Assembly: GCA_964528155.1 (NCBI GenBank)
Contig: CAZGRL010000080.1
Span: 1-16,184, forward strand
Length of the DNA stretch: 16,184 nt
Direction: 5' to 3'
Source: G001797105 sp964528155
GTDB taxonomy: Bacteria; Chloroflexota; Anaerolineae; Anaerolineales; E44-bin32
This document shows, piece by piece, positions 1 through 7,035 of this stretch (within the stretch, counting starts at the first letter, position 1; each line of letters starts with the position of its first letter). Below the pieces are notes generated by a model. That model was not told where the DNA came from. It made no database searches and saw nothing but the letters and a program-made list of their open reading frames with translations. The position numbers and the translations under genes are program-made.

Positions 1-397
1 GCAAATGGAAGTAGTCGTCGAAGATCGCCAGGCCTCGCAGGATCAGCGTGAAAATCCACGCCATTCCGAGTCCGACGACAGCCATCGGCCAGACGCGCAA
101 ATCGCGCAGGTCAATCCGCGGCCGAGAAGCCGAGCGATACGCCAGCAGCATGCCGCCCACGAATATCAGCAACGTCGCTGTCCAGTATGCAAGCGATAGG
201 GGCAGGACGTTCGCCAGCAGATTGGCGACGCCGATAAACAGCACGAAGCCGGTCGCGACCCCACAGATCAGCCGTTCTCGGCGCCTCATTGCGAAACCGT
301 GGCTCACGATCATCCACCCACCGGACGACCAAAGAACGCTCATCAGCAAGTACATTGCCGGTAGGGCGATTTCGCGTGTGCGCATCCAGTAGATCAT
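1..397 (-). CDS. Polytopic membrane protein, N-terminal part (runs off left edge); GT-C-like
   Basis: Read on the minus strand from an ATG at 397, the frame stays open to the window edge, giving 132 residues with no stop. About four hydrophobic stretches are visible (residues roughly 11-31, 43-65, 67-89 and 104-124). They are followed by an acidic-aromatic motif, IFDDYFHL (125-132), just as the sequence ends. An Asp pair facing the outside after a membrane helix is typical of GT-C glycosyltransferases that use polyprenyl-phosphate sugars. Here the pair comes after four helices rather than after the first, so this is a different subfamily from the other membrane proteins in the window. The gene starts 34 bases after the GT2 stop and is probably the last visible gene of that unit. 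The ribosome site is weak, and another ATG at 385 is possible. Membrane character is clear; enzyme class is inferred. Confidence 0.7.
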   Translation of the reverse strand, partial: MIYWMRTREIALPAMYLLMSVLWSSGGWMIVSHGFAMRRRERLICGVATGFVLFIGVANLLANVLPLSLAYWTATLLIFVGGMLLAYRSASRPRIDLRDLRVWPMAVVGLGMAWIFTLILRGLAIFDDYFHL

Positions 398-431
398 CTG
401 GCTGTCTCGATGGGTATTATGGCGGGGACTA

Positions 432-1433
432 CTATTCGATCCGTTCTCTTGGCGTCCTCTCGCGTGCCAATGAGCTGTAGTCGATGGCCTTCATGTCCCC
501 TGATCGAGGAGACTGAGACGTGCGGAACCCGCGAGGGTAATAGAAAGCTTCCATGAGCTTGCGCGTAACCGGTCCTTTGTGACGGAAGCCCCGGTAGGTT
601 CCCCAAAACTGAATCAGGCGAAAGCCCAGAATATCCCGGATGACGCCGATACGTTCGCCCTCTCGAAGCGCGTGCCAGCAATCACTCAGTGCATTCGAGA
701 CGAACAGGCGAACGAAGTCCCAAGAATGAAATGTCTGCCAGGGTTGAATCCTGCGCAGAGCCATCGCTTCGCGTCTGTAGCGATTGTAGAGTTGACGAGC
801 GCTCTCATGATGGACGTGCACAACTTCGGCGTCGGCCACATACGAGATGGCATGCCCCTGCTGCATCATCCAGGTCGCCCATTCCAGATCTTCCAGGCCG
901 GAAAGAGTCTCATCGTAGGGACGACGGACCCACAGTTCGCGCCGGATAGCCGCGTTAGCGTTGTTGCACAATGGATGATCCTGTCGCCCGACCGACTCAT
1001 TGGGGAACATCTTGGCGAATTGCTGGCGTTCGCTGTAGCGGGAGTTTGATGTGCCTGCCTGTCTACCGTAGGTGAGACCTACTTGCGGATCTTCGAACGG
1101 TGCCAGCAACCGCTCCAGCCAATCCGGATACACGGGAAATACATGCGCACTGGCGATGACGATCAGATCGGCCACCGCCTGACCGCACCCCAGATTCAAG
1201 GATCTACCAAAGGTGAATTCGTCTGGTGGGATCGTAATGATCCGTACCGGATAGCGGGAGGCAATGGCCAACGTCGCGTCGGTCGAGCCTGAATCCACAA
1301 GGAGGATCTCGGCCTCTTGGACCGTTTGGCGCAAGATGCCCTCAAGCAACCGTGCGATGTGTCGCTCTTCGTTGTAGGCGCGCACGACAATCGAGCAGCG
1401 CAATCGGCCCAGTCCGGAACCATTACCCGCCAT
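432..1433 (-). CDS. Family 2 glycosyltransferase (GT-A, rhamnosyl/capsular type)
   Basis: This 333-residue protein has the hallmarks of a GT2 enzyme that transfers a nucleotide-activated sugar to a glycan at the cytoplasmic face. VVRAYNEE (16-23) and VDSGSTD (46-52) form the nucleotide-binding half. The usual DxD is replaced by an SAH motif (95-97), as in many GT2 proteins of capsule loci. NNANAAIRRE (157-166) and GLEDLEW (179-185) carry the acceptor-side ED pair, and HVHHES (206-211) closes the domain. There is no membrane anchor. The C-terminal 100 residues contain no recognised domain. The ATG at 1433 has GAGG about 8 bases upstream. It also overlaps the stop (TGATG) of a seven-codon frame that has its own strong Shine-Dalgarno. 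The gene follows the PIG-L deacetylase after 188 bp and precedes the left-edge membrane protein. The transferred sugar cannot be told from sequence. Confidence 0.9.
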   Translation of the reverse strand: MAGNGSGLGRLRCSIVVRAYNEERHIARLLEGILRQTVQEAEILLVDSGSTDATLAIASRYPVRIITIPPDEFTFGRSLNLGCGQAVADLIVIASAHVFPVYPDWLERLLAPFEDPQVGLTYGRQAGTSNSRYSERQQFAKMFPNESVGRQDHPLCNNANAAIRRELWVRRPYDETLSGLEDLEWATWMMQQGHAISYVADAEVVHVHHESARQLYNRYRREAMALRRIQPWQTFHSWDFVRLFVSNALSDCWHALREGERIGVIRDILGFRLIQFWGTYRGFRHKGPVTRKLMEAFYYPRGFRTSQSPRSGDMKAIDYSSLARERTPRERIE

Positions 1434-1621
1434 CAGCGAGCCTCACCCGATCGCATCTGAAGCTCCCCTCTTGACCGGGCAGCGGCGCCGAACCCAATGC
1501 AGCGGGTCCGCGCAATCCTGGGAGGCCGTTGCCCACACGATGGACTGCTTTGCGATGGATTCTGTGAGCGTATGCCCGCACCCCCAAGAGGCCGAAGATG
1601 TCATCAGGCGCGGCACGCCCT

Positions 1622-2263
1622 TCAGGGGACTTGCCCGGCGAAGGTGCCGACGACTCGCAGGATATCGAATCCCTCGGCGAAGTCCCTCTCGGCCAAGGCG
1701 CCATGGCGGATCGAGGTCGCCCGGATCGTTTCCGGATCGAAGTAGTACTTGTCCGAATATATCGTGTACTCGGACAGTGCCTTGATCTTGCGATCGACGT
1801 CTTCGCCGGTGATCTCAACCAGGAAGTGGGGGAAGAATCCATAGCTGCTGCGCAAGACGTCGTAACCGAGGACCGTCGTACCTCGGAACGCCCGCAGCGC
1901 CTCCATGGTAACGACGGCATGGTCCTGGTGGATGTCCGCCCGGGTGTGTACGAAGACGATGTCCGGCCTGTGCCGGCGATTCAAGTCGTACAGATACTCC
2001 AGGATTGCCTGCCGGTCGCGCGGGAAGTTGCGTGTCTCGAATTTCTCGAGAATGACCTTCTCCCTTGGGACGCCCAGAACCTGCATGCTCCGGTAGTGCT
2101 GCCCAACAATCTCCTTCAGATCCGGATTATCCTGGTTGTCGGAAAGCGTGACACACAGGGCGTCCGTCTGTCCCGAGACATGGGCCAGGAGCCCGCCGCA
2201 GCCGAGCTCAATGTCATCCGGATGGGCACCCAGAAAGAGGACTTTCTGACCGTGGAATATCAA
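1622..2263 (-). CDS. PIG-L / LmbE family zinc-dependent N-deacetylase
   Basis: This 213-residue protein has the signature of the PIG-L/LmbE family, which removes N-acetyl groups from GlcNAc-type substrates with a bound zinc ion. AHPDD lies at 13-17 (zinc ligands H14 and D17, catalytic D16) and IHQDH at 111-115 (third ligand H115). The length is normal for a single-domain member. There is no signal peptide, so it should act in the cytoplasm on a sugar nucleotide or small glycan. The start is a TTG at 2263, chosen because GGAGG lies 7 bases upstream and the homologous region begins directly after it. The gene begins 15 bases after the methyltransferase stop, so the two are surely co-transcribed. 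The context suggests deacetylation of an amino sugar destined for the surface glycan. The exact substrate is unknown. Confidence 0.9.
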   Translation of the reverse strand: MIFHGQKVLFLGAHPDDIELGCGGLLAHVSGQTDALCVTLSDNQDNPDLKEIVGQHYRSMQVLGVPREKVILEKFETRNFPRDRQAILEYLYDLNRRHRPDIVFVHTRADIHQDHAVVTMEALRAFRGTTVLGYDVLRSSYGFFPHFLVEITGEDVDRKIKALSEYTIYSDKYYFDPETIRATSIRHGALAERDFAEGFDILRVVGTFAGQVP

Positions 2264-2278
2264 CCGTTCGCCTCCGAC

Positions 2279-3079
2279 TCACTTGGTGGCGACAATGCCG
2301 CCGACCACTTTTGTCATGACCAGCTTGCCGTCGCGTTCCAGGCGCTTGGCGGCAACTCGGGCGATGTTCACCATCGTGTTCTCGAACTCGTCCTTTCCTT
2401 GGAACAAATCCGACCACAGTCTACGGTCCTCGGACAAAGAGGCTCGAGTGTAGCTCAAGAAGGGCTCGACCGAGTCGAACGTCAGCGGGTTCTCGAACAC
2501 ATGCAAGTTCACCGTCGAGAAGCGGCCGCGAATCTCCTGCAGGATCTGGCTGGCGTAGCGCGAGCTCCCTGGCATGGGCGGGATCGGCTTTCCTGTCGCC
2601 TCGCGAATCACATCATAGAAGAGCTGCTTGTTCTCCGGCATTGGACCGGTTGTGAAAAGCCGACCACCTGGCCGAACGACCCGATGCATCTCACCGATCG
2701 AGAACGGGATATCCTCAGCGTAGTAGATCGCAAAGCAGCACGAGACGAGGTCGAATGCATCATCGTCCAGCGGGAAGCGAGTGTTGAAATCCAGATCGAT
2801 GATGGACAGCCGACCGCCCAATTCGGCGTTGAGCTCACGCGCCTGGGCTAGCAACTCCTGAGAAACGTCGCCCCCAGTGATCTCGACCTCTCCATCCAGA
2901 TGGCGGTAGAAGGCCCGGCACTGTTTCCCGGCTCCGCATCCGACGTCCAGGATCCTGGAGCCCTTCTCGGGAGCCAACAACTCCAGCATCCACGCGTCGA
3001 TGTCCCGCCCACCGTACTTGGAGTGGATGTCAATCCGCGTTTGCAGATCCTGGGTCGTTTCTTGATAGTCGATTTTCAT
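2279..3079 (-). CDS. Class I SAM-dependent methyltransferase
   Basis: This 266-residue protein has a Rossmann-fold methyltransferase core. ILDVGCGAG (43-51) binds S-adenosylmethionine, GGDVS (69-73) ends the second strand with the acidic residue for the ribose, DLDF (95-98) and FDLV (109-112) follow, and RVVRPGGRL (133-141) is the post-core motif typical of the Methyltransf_11 group. The C-terminal 110 residues probably shape the acceptor site. The ATG at 3079 has GGAGG upstream with an 11-base spacer. A good promoter lies 30-57 bases upstream, making this the first gene of a unit with the PIG-L deacetylase, GT2 and the left-edge membrane protein. In this setting, O- or N-methylation of a sugar in the glycan is the likely job. 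This is inference, since the fold does not show the acceptor. Confidence 0.88.
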   Translation of the reverse strand: MKIDYQETTQDLQTRIDIHSKYGGRDIDAWMLELLAPEKGSRILDVGCGAGKQCRAFYRHLDGEVEITGGDVSQELLAQARELNAELGGRLSIIDLDFNTRFPLDDDAFDLVSCCFAIYYAEDIPFSIGEMHRVVRPGGRLFTTGPMPENKQLFYDVIREATGKPIPPMPGSSRYASQILQEIRGRFSTVNLHVFENPLTFDSVEPFLSYTRASLSEDRRLWSDLFQGKDEFENTMVNIARVAAKRLERDGKLVMTKVVGGIVATK

Positions 3080-3108
3080 TTCTGTTGCCGCCTCCGCTGA
3101 GTCGGGGA

Positions 3109-3136
3109 ATTATACCTTAGGGGTCACCAGTGGCAC
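3109..3136 (-). promoter_or_regulatory. Predicted sigma-70 promoter for the methyltransferase unit
   Basis: On the minus strand a perfect -10 box TATAAT (3114-3109) lies 16 bases after GTGCCA (3136-3131, four of six matches to TTGACA). Transcription would start near 3101, about 22 bases before the ATG at 3079. The -35 overlaps one of two direct TGGCACC repeats (plus strand, 3131-3137 and 3143-3149). The gene gap of 207 bp, against 6-15 bases elsewhere in the run, fits a promoter here. Confidence 0.6.
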
Positions 3137-3152
3137 CTTGCCTGGCACCTGA

Positions 3153-3170
3153 ACGCTCTCACCCGAGCGT
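3153..3170. repeat. Inverted repeat upstream of the methyltransferase promoter
   Basis: ACGCTC (3153-3158) and GAGCGT (3165-3170) form a perfect inverted repeat with a 6-base spacer. It lies 17 bases upstream of the -35 box, a position suited to an activator or to the end hairpin of the preceding transcript. There is no T-tract, so a terminator is not supported. A second perfect palindrome, GCCGAATTCGGC, lies at 3181-3192. Confidence 0.35.
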
Positions 3171-3286
3171 CGGATCCAGGGCCGAATTCGGCGCGCAGCC
3201 CAAGGCGGAGACTCTTGTGAGCGCCTGCCTCAGCACGCCGGAATGTGGATCGATCTGGCTGATTGAGCATCGGCCCTCACATCTGG

Positions 3287-4915
3287 CTAGGTGGGCCGGC
3301 TACCGAGGGCAATATCCTCTGAAAGGATAAACGGCACGCCCTCGAGAATCCCCCTGCGAACGACCTCCACGCTCGGGGATCGATCAAACCTGTCGGCCCC
3401 GAAATCAACCAGCCTGACCATGCCGGGAGCTCCAGGCAGAGGCGCAAGGAAGGGCGAGAAATCCAGGGATGCCCGGAAGAGCTCGTGGTACAGGAAAGCT
3501 CTCGAGTTGTAGACGAATTGAGGCGGAGTCTGCAATTCATCGGACGCGAGCAGCGTCTCGAGCTCACGGCCATATTCCGCTCGAGATCCTGGATAGAAGA
3601 CCGTCGGGATCTGCGTGTAGCGCGCCCGGCCGGCGCACAGTACAGGGGATCCCATGATCGACGCCTCGAGTCCGATGGATGAGTTGTAAACGAGAACGAA
3701 CTTCGAACGCCGGATGAGTTCGTACGAGCTGAGGCGCTCGCCGGGTGGCAGGAAGACGACATTCGCTTGCTGGTCCAGGTGCGTCTCACCGATCCAGGTG
3801 GCGACAGACTCCTGACTTGTCTTACCGGGGCGGTCCTCGTCTGGATGGGCCCGGATGACGAATAGCGTCTCCGGATGTTTTCGGATGACCTGGGCGATGT
3901 CTTCAAGCCAGTCAAACATGTCATCAAACATGCGGTTAGCGTGGATCTGACTGGTGTCGAAGACGACATTGGTGAATACGCTCACGGTCTGCTGATAGCG
4001 GCCGATGCGTTCAATCAGCGACGACGGCAACGACTGGATCTCGGGCCAGAAATCGATCCCGGCCATTGTGAAGCGCCCTTTGAAGCGGTCTTCGAGATAA
4101 CCATCCAGCTGCCGGTCTTGTTCCGCCTCCAATCGACTATCAGGTGGAAGGTTCACTTGACGGAATGTAGCGTGATCGTGAGAGAAGAAAGCCGAAAACG
4201 GCCGCAGGCCGACCTCGTGGGTCACCACCGGTATCCCGTGTACTTTCGCAATGTGCCGGGCAACTGCTTCCGGAAAGAAGATGCCGTTGAAGACAACCAA
4301 TGCCCGCGGTTTGACATCGTCAAGGATCTTCCCGAAGGCATCCACCAGGTTTGCTGCAGAGATCAAATAGCGCCGGAAGACAAGACGAGTACCCTCGTTG
4401 TCCGGCAAATGATGTCGTCGATACGCCCAGCGCAGTCCGGGCAGGCAGAGCTCGCCAACGGGTATGCCCCGCACTTGCCATGCGGTCAGACCCTCAAGCG
4501 ATTCTCCGGCCAACTCCGAGGCCAGTTCATCCCAACGAGACGCGTCGAATTCGAAAGCCAGGGTGGCGTCCTGGCTGAAGAGTGCTGAACTGAGGCGAAT
4601 GCAGGGTTTGCAGGGCGGCGCACCTGAAGGGTTCCGTGGATTCGTTCCCAGGATGCACAGATCCATCCCGGCGCGGCAGACTGCATATCGCACGGGGACG
4701 CCAGCCCTCTGAATCGCCCAGGAGGCCAGCAGCCCGAAGGCGCCGTTCTGGCTGAGTCTATGAATTCGAGTGGAGGCGTTGAAAAATAGGACCGGCGGCC
4801 CGGACGTTTCCGCCCCGGCCCCTTCTAAAAGGGGCCTCAGTCGCTCGATCTTCCGTCGGAGCTCACTCGTTGCCCTGGCCGTCCGCAGCCTGTCGATGGA
4901 GACTCGTATATCCAC
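3287..4915 (-). CDS. CapS/KpsC-like GT-B glycosyltransferase, candidate CMP-nonulosonate transferase
   Basis: This 542-residue soluble protein resembles capsule and surface-carbohydrate biosynthesis proteins. The C-terminal half holds the recognisable part: FVIRAHPDE (352-360) with an HP pair at 357-358, and VLVYNSSIGLEA (407-418) with an SS pair at 412-413. HP and S/SS motifs are shared by GT-B bacterial sialyltransferases and by KpsC/KpsS, where they contact the CMP donor. The N-terminal half has HEVG (233-236) and a cysteine pair CKPC (102-105) of unknown role. The start is GTG at 4915, 14 bases after the neuB stop and without a Shine-Dalgarno, so its translation probably depends on coupling to neuB. 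A strong hairpin lies at codons 27-33. Adjacency to neuB and the CMP-sugar synthetase supports a transferase for their product. This is inference; a non-enzymatic capsule role is possible. Confidence 0.75.
   Translation of the reverse strand: MDIRVSIDRLRTARATSELRRKIERLRPLLEGAGAETSGPPVLFFNASTRIHRLSQNGAFGLLASWAIQRAGVPVRYAVCRAGMDLCILGTNPRNPSGAPPCKPCIRLSSALFSQDATLAFEFDASRWDELASELAGESLEGLTAWQVRGIPVGELCLPGLRWAYRRHHLPDNEGTRLVFRRYLISAANLVDAFGKILDDVKPRALVVFNGIFFPEAVARHIAKVHGIPVVTHEVGLRPFSAFFSHDHATFRQVNLPPDSRLEAEQDRQLDGYLEDRFKGRFTMAGIDFWPEIQSLPSSLIERIGRYQQTVSVFTNVVFDTSQIHANRMFDDMFDWLEDIAQVIRKHPETLFVIRAHPDEDRPGKTSQESVATWIGETHLDQQANVVFLPPGERLSSYELIRRSKFVLVYNSSIGLEASIMGSPVLCAGRARYTQIPTVFYPGSRAEYGRELETLLASDELQTPPQFVYNSRAFLYHELFRASLDFSPFLAPLPGAPGMVRLVDFGADRFDRSPSVEVVRRGILEGVPFILSEDIALGSRPT
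4817..4836 (-). repeat. Strong hairpin inside the 5' coding end of the putative transferase
   Basis: GGCCCCTT (4817-4824) and AAGGGGCC (4829-4836) are perfectly complementary 8-base arms around a 4-base loop. In the minus-strand mRNA the hairpin falls about 80-100 bases after the GTG start, at codons 27-33. The bases after it are not U-rich, so it does not look like a finished terminator. Confidence 0.6.
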
Positions 4916-4929
4916 GGACTGGATCGTCG

Positions 4930-5805
4930 CTAGGGATTGACGGTGCGCAACTTACGAAGCGAGACCTTCTCGCTTTCGTAGACCCGCTTGATCCCATCCC
5001 CGAGTGCCTGTTCCGTCACCCGAATGTACTTGACGAGTCGGTCAAAACCCCATGGTTCGACCGAGGCGGCCTGGTCGGTCCCCCACATCGCTCGATCGAG
5101 GGTGATGTGGCGCTCGATCAGGGCCGCGCCAAGCGCTACCGTCACCACCGTCGGGATGAGGCCAACCTCGTGCCCGGAGTAGCCGATCGGACAGGGGAAT
5201 ATCTCCCTCAAGGTCCGGATCATTTTCAAGTTGAGCTCGTCCGGTGCGCACGGATAAGTGCTCGTCGCATGCGTGATCAGCAAGTCCTGCGTGCCCAGAA
5301 CGTCGACCGCCGCCGTGATTTGCTCCATGGTGGACATCCCGGTCGAGAGGATCACCGGACGCCCCGTCGACCGAACATGCCGCAACAGCTCGCTGTCCGT
5401 GAGGCCGGCAGAGGGGACCTTGTAGCAAATGGGGTCGAAGGCCTCCAGCATGTCAACGGATGGCTTGTCCCACACCGAAGCGAACCATGTAACCCCTCGT
5501 TCCCGACAGTAGCCGTCAATCTCGCGATAGTCCTCTTCGTTGAACTCGACGTGATTTCGGTACTCGAGGTAGCTGATATACCCCCAGGGAGTCTCACGCA
5601 TTTGATCTCGCTGATCGGCGGGCACGCACAGTTCCGGGGTCCTCTTCTGGAATTTGACCGCGTCTACATGAGCAGCCACGGCGGCGTCAATGAGCCGCTT
5701 GGCCAGATCCAGATCGCCGTTATGATTGATGCCAATCTCGGCGACGACGTATACCGGTTGTCCTTCGCCGATGACCCTTCCAGCAATCTCGATATTCCTA
5801 CCCAT
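4930..5805 (-). CDS. neuB: NeuB-family nonulosonic acid synthase, TIM barrel only (no SAF domain)
   Basis: NeuB enzymes condense phosphoenolpyruvate with ManNAc, its 6-phosphate or a related sugar to form a nine-carbon acid. This 291-residue protein shows AEIGINHNGD (22-31), VKFQKR (50-55), the STGMS loop (154-158), HATSTYPC (179-186), GYSGHE with H212 and ERHITLD with H233. The two histidines are 21 residues apart, as are the manganese ligands H215 and H236 of the meningococcal enzyme. The protein stops right after the LGDGIKRVYESE segment, where other NeuB proteins continue with a SAF (antifreeze-like) domain to about 340-350 residues. That domain normally supplies an arginine to the partner subunit's active site. 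No remnant follows; the next gene starts 14 bases later. The ATG has AGGAAGG about 3 bases upstream, overlapping the end of the synthetase gene. Family certain; substrate unknown. Confidence 0.93.
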   Translation of the reverse strand: MGRNIEIAGRVIGEGQPVYVVAEIGINHNGDLDLAKRLIDAAVAAHVDAVKFQKRTPELCVPADQRDQMRETPWGYISYLEYRNHVEFNEEDYREIDGYCRERGVTWFASVWDKPSVDMLEAFDPICYKVPSAGLTDSELLRHVRSTGRPVILSTGMSTMEQITAAVDVLGTQDLLITHATSTYPCAPDELNLKMIRTLREIFPCPIGYSGHEVGLIPTVVTVALGAALIERHITLDRAMWGTDQAASVEPWGFDRLVKYIRVTEQALGDGIKRVYESEKVSLRKLRTVNP

Positions 5806-5814
5806 TCGCCTTCC

Positions 5815-7035
5815 TCAATCTCCCAGGTTTGACAGTAACAGATCGGAAAGTTCTCTGACCGCGCCGCGGCCCCCCGCGCGTGTGAGGATCAAATCCGCCT
5901 TGGAGGCGACATCCGGATGTGAGTCTGCCACCACCAGGGCACACCCCACCATCTGGAAACATGGCAGATCGTTCAAGTCATTCCCAAGAAAGACCGCGCG
6001 TGATGGATCGACCGATCTATCCGTCAGGATATCTTTGAGCGCTGTGGCCTTATCTGCCGTGCCCTGGAAAACAGGAACTCCAAGCTTTCTACATCGAGCA
6101 GAGACGACAGGATTGATCTCGCTGGAAAGCACGACGACGTCGATCCCGCGCGCGAGCAATCTGGAAATGCCCAATCCATCACCGCGATCGGCAGCGACCG
6201 CCTCACGCCCGTCTGAATCCACCCACACCCGGTTATCGGTCATGACGCCGTCGAAATCGAGGACGACAAGTTCCACCTGGTCCGGGAGTGGTCTCGGCCT
6301 GTGACCCGGTCGAACGGCGGGCAGGTCAAACTGCCTCAATATCCACTCGGCCCTCTCCCAGTCCCGCTCGGTGTCGATATCGATCGAGTAGCGGGGGTCG
6401 AGGACAAGCGGCAGGATGAGTCCTCCCGACATCGAACGCTTCTCAAGTATCGTGCGTGTTCGAATGGCGTCCAGGTGACCGGTCTGCCAGAACGTGGAAG
6501 GCAGCTTCTGGCGGGGCATGTTGTAAGCCTCAACTTTTCCATCTCCCAACAAAGGCGTCAATCGGCCGTCATCTTTGATCCGCCACATCTTGTAGGGGTT
6601 CTGGCTGGATGGAACGACTGCACGAACGGAATCTGCGTCCTGCCTGCCCAGCAGGATCCCGACCGCCTGGTCGATGCAGTCCGGCGGCCGCAAAGGGGAC
6701 GTCGGCCGGAGTTGGATTACGATGTCCGGCTTGTAGCCCTCCGCATCGAGGAGGCCCAACGCATGCTGAAACACAGGCAGGTCGAGCGTGTCGTCCATTG
6801 CCAGAGATCTTGGCCGAAGGAATGGGATCTCCGCTCCGTAGAGACGCGCAACCTCAGCGATCTCCTCATCGTCCGTCGAGACAATGAGCCGTGAGACAAC
6901 GCCAGACTGTAATCCGGCGGCGATGCTGTAGGCCACCAGGGGATGTCCGGCCAGGTGGCGAATGTTCTTGCGAGGCAGCGATTTCGAACCGCCTCGGGCA
7001 GGCACAATCGCCAGGACCTCCGGCTTTTCTACCAT
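5815..7035 (-). CDS. neuA: CMP-nonulosonate synthetase fused to a KdsC-like HAD phosphatase
   Basis: This 406-residue protein has two domains. Residues about 5-235 are a NeuA-type cytidylyltransferase: IVPARGGSKSLPRKNIR (10-26) binds CTP, QLRPTSPLR (108-116) and YSIDIDTERDW (216-226) follow. Residues about 255-406 are a HAD phosphatase like KdsC: LDFDGVMTDN (259-268) with nucleophile D260 and acid/base D262, SSE (304-306), K329 and GNDLND (351-356). All four HAD motifs look intact, so the phosphatase is probably active, perhaps on a nonulosonate 9-phosphate. Vertebrate CMP-sialic acid synthetase carries a comparable C-terminal module, and such fusions occur in bacteria. The ATG at 7035 overlaps the SDR stop by 7 bases without a clear Shine-Dalgarno, indicating coupling; a TTG at 7044 is an alternative. 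The neuB start lies 9 bases beyond the stop. Confidence 0.93.
   Translation of the reverse strand: MVEKPEVLAIVPARGGSKSLPRKNIRHLAGHPLVAYSIAAGLQSGVVSRLIVSTDDEEIAEVARLYGAEIPFLRPRSLAMDDTLDLPVFQHALGLLDAEGYKPDIVIQLRPTSPLRPPDCIDQAVGILLGRQDADSVRAVVPSSQNPYKMWRIKDDGRLTPLLGDGKVEAYNMPRQKLPSTFWQTGHLDAIRTRTILEKRSMSGGLILPLVLDPRYSIDIDTERDWERAEWILRQFDLPAVRPGHRPRPLPDQVELVVLDFDGVMTDNRVWVDSDGREAVAADRGDGLGISRLLARGIDVVVLSSEINPVVSARCRKLGVPVFQGTADKATALKDILTDRSVDPSRAVFLGNDLNDLPCFQMVGCALVVADSHPDVASKADLILTRAGGRGAVRELSDLLLSNLGD

Noticed and set aside
1598..2851. 417-codon open frame on the plus strand
   Set aside because: It lies opposite the PIG-L and methyltransferase genes, which carry clear family motifs. It shows no recognisable domain and crosses their junction.
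4870..5832. 320-codon open frame on the plus strand
   Set aside because: Antisense to neuB, whose motifs are unmistakable.
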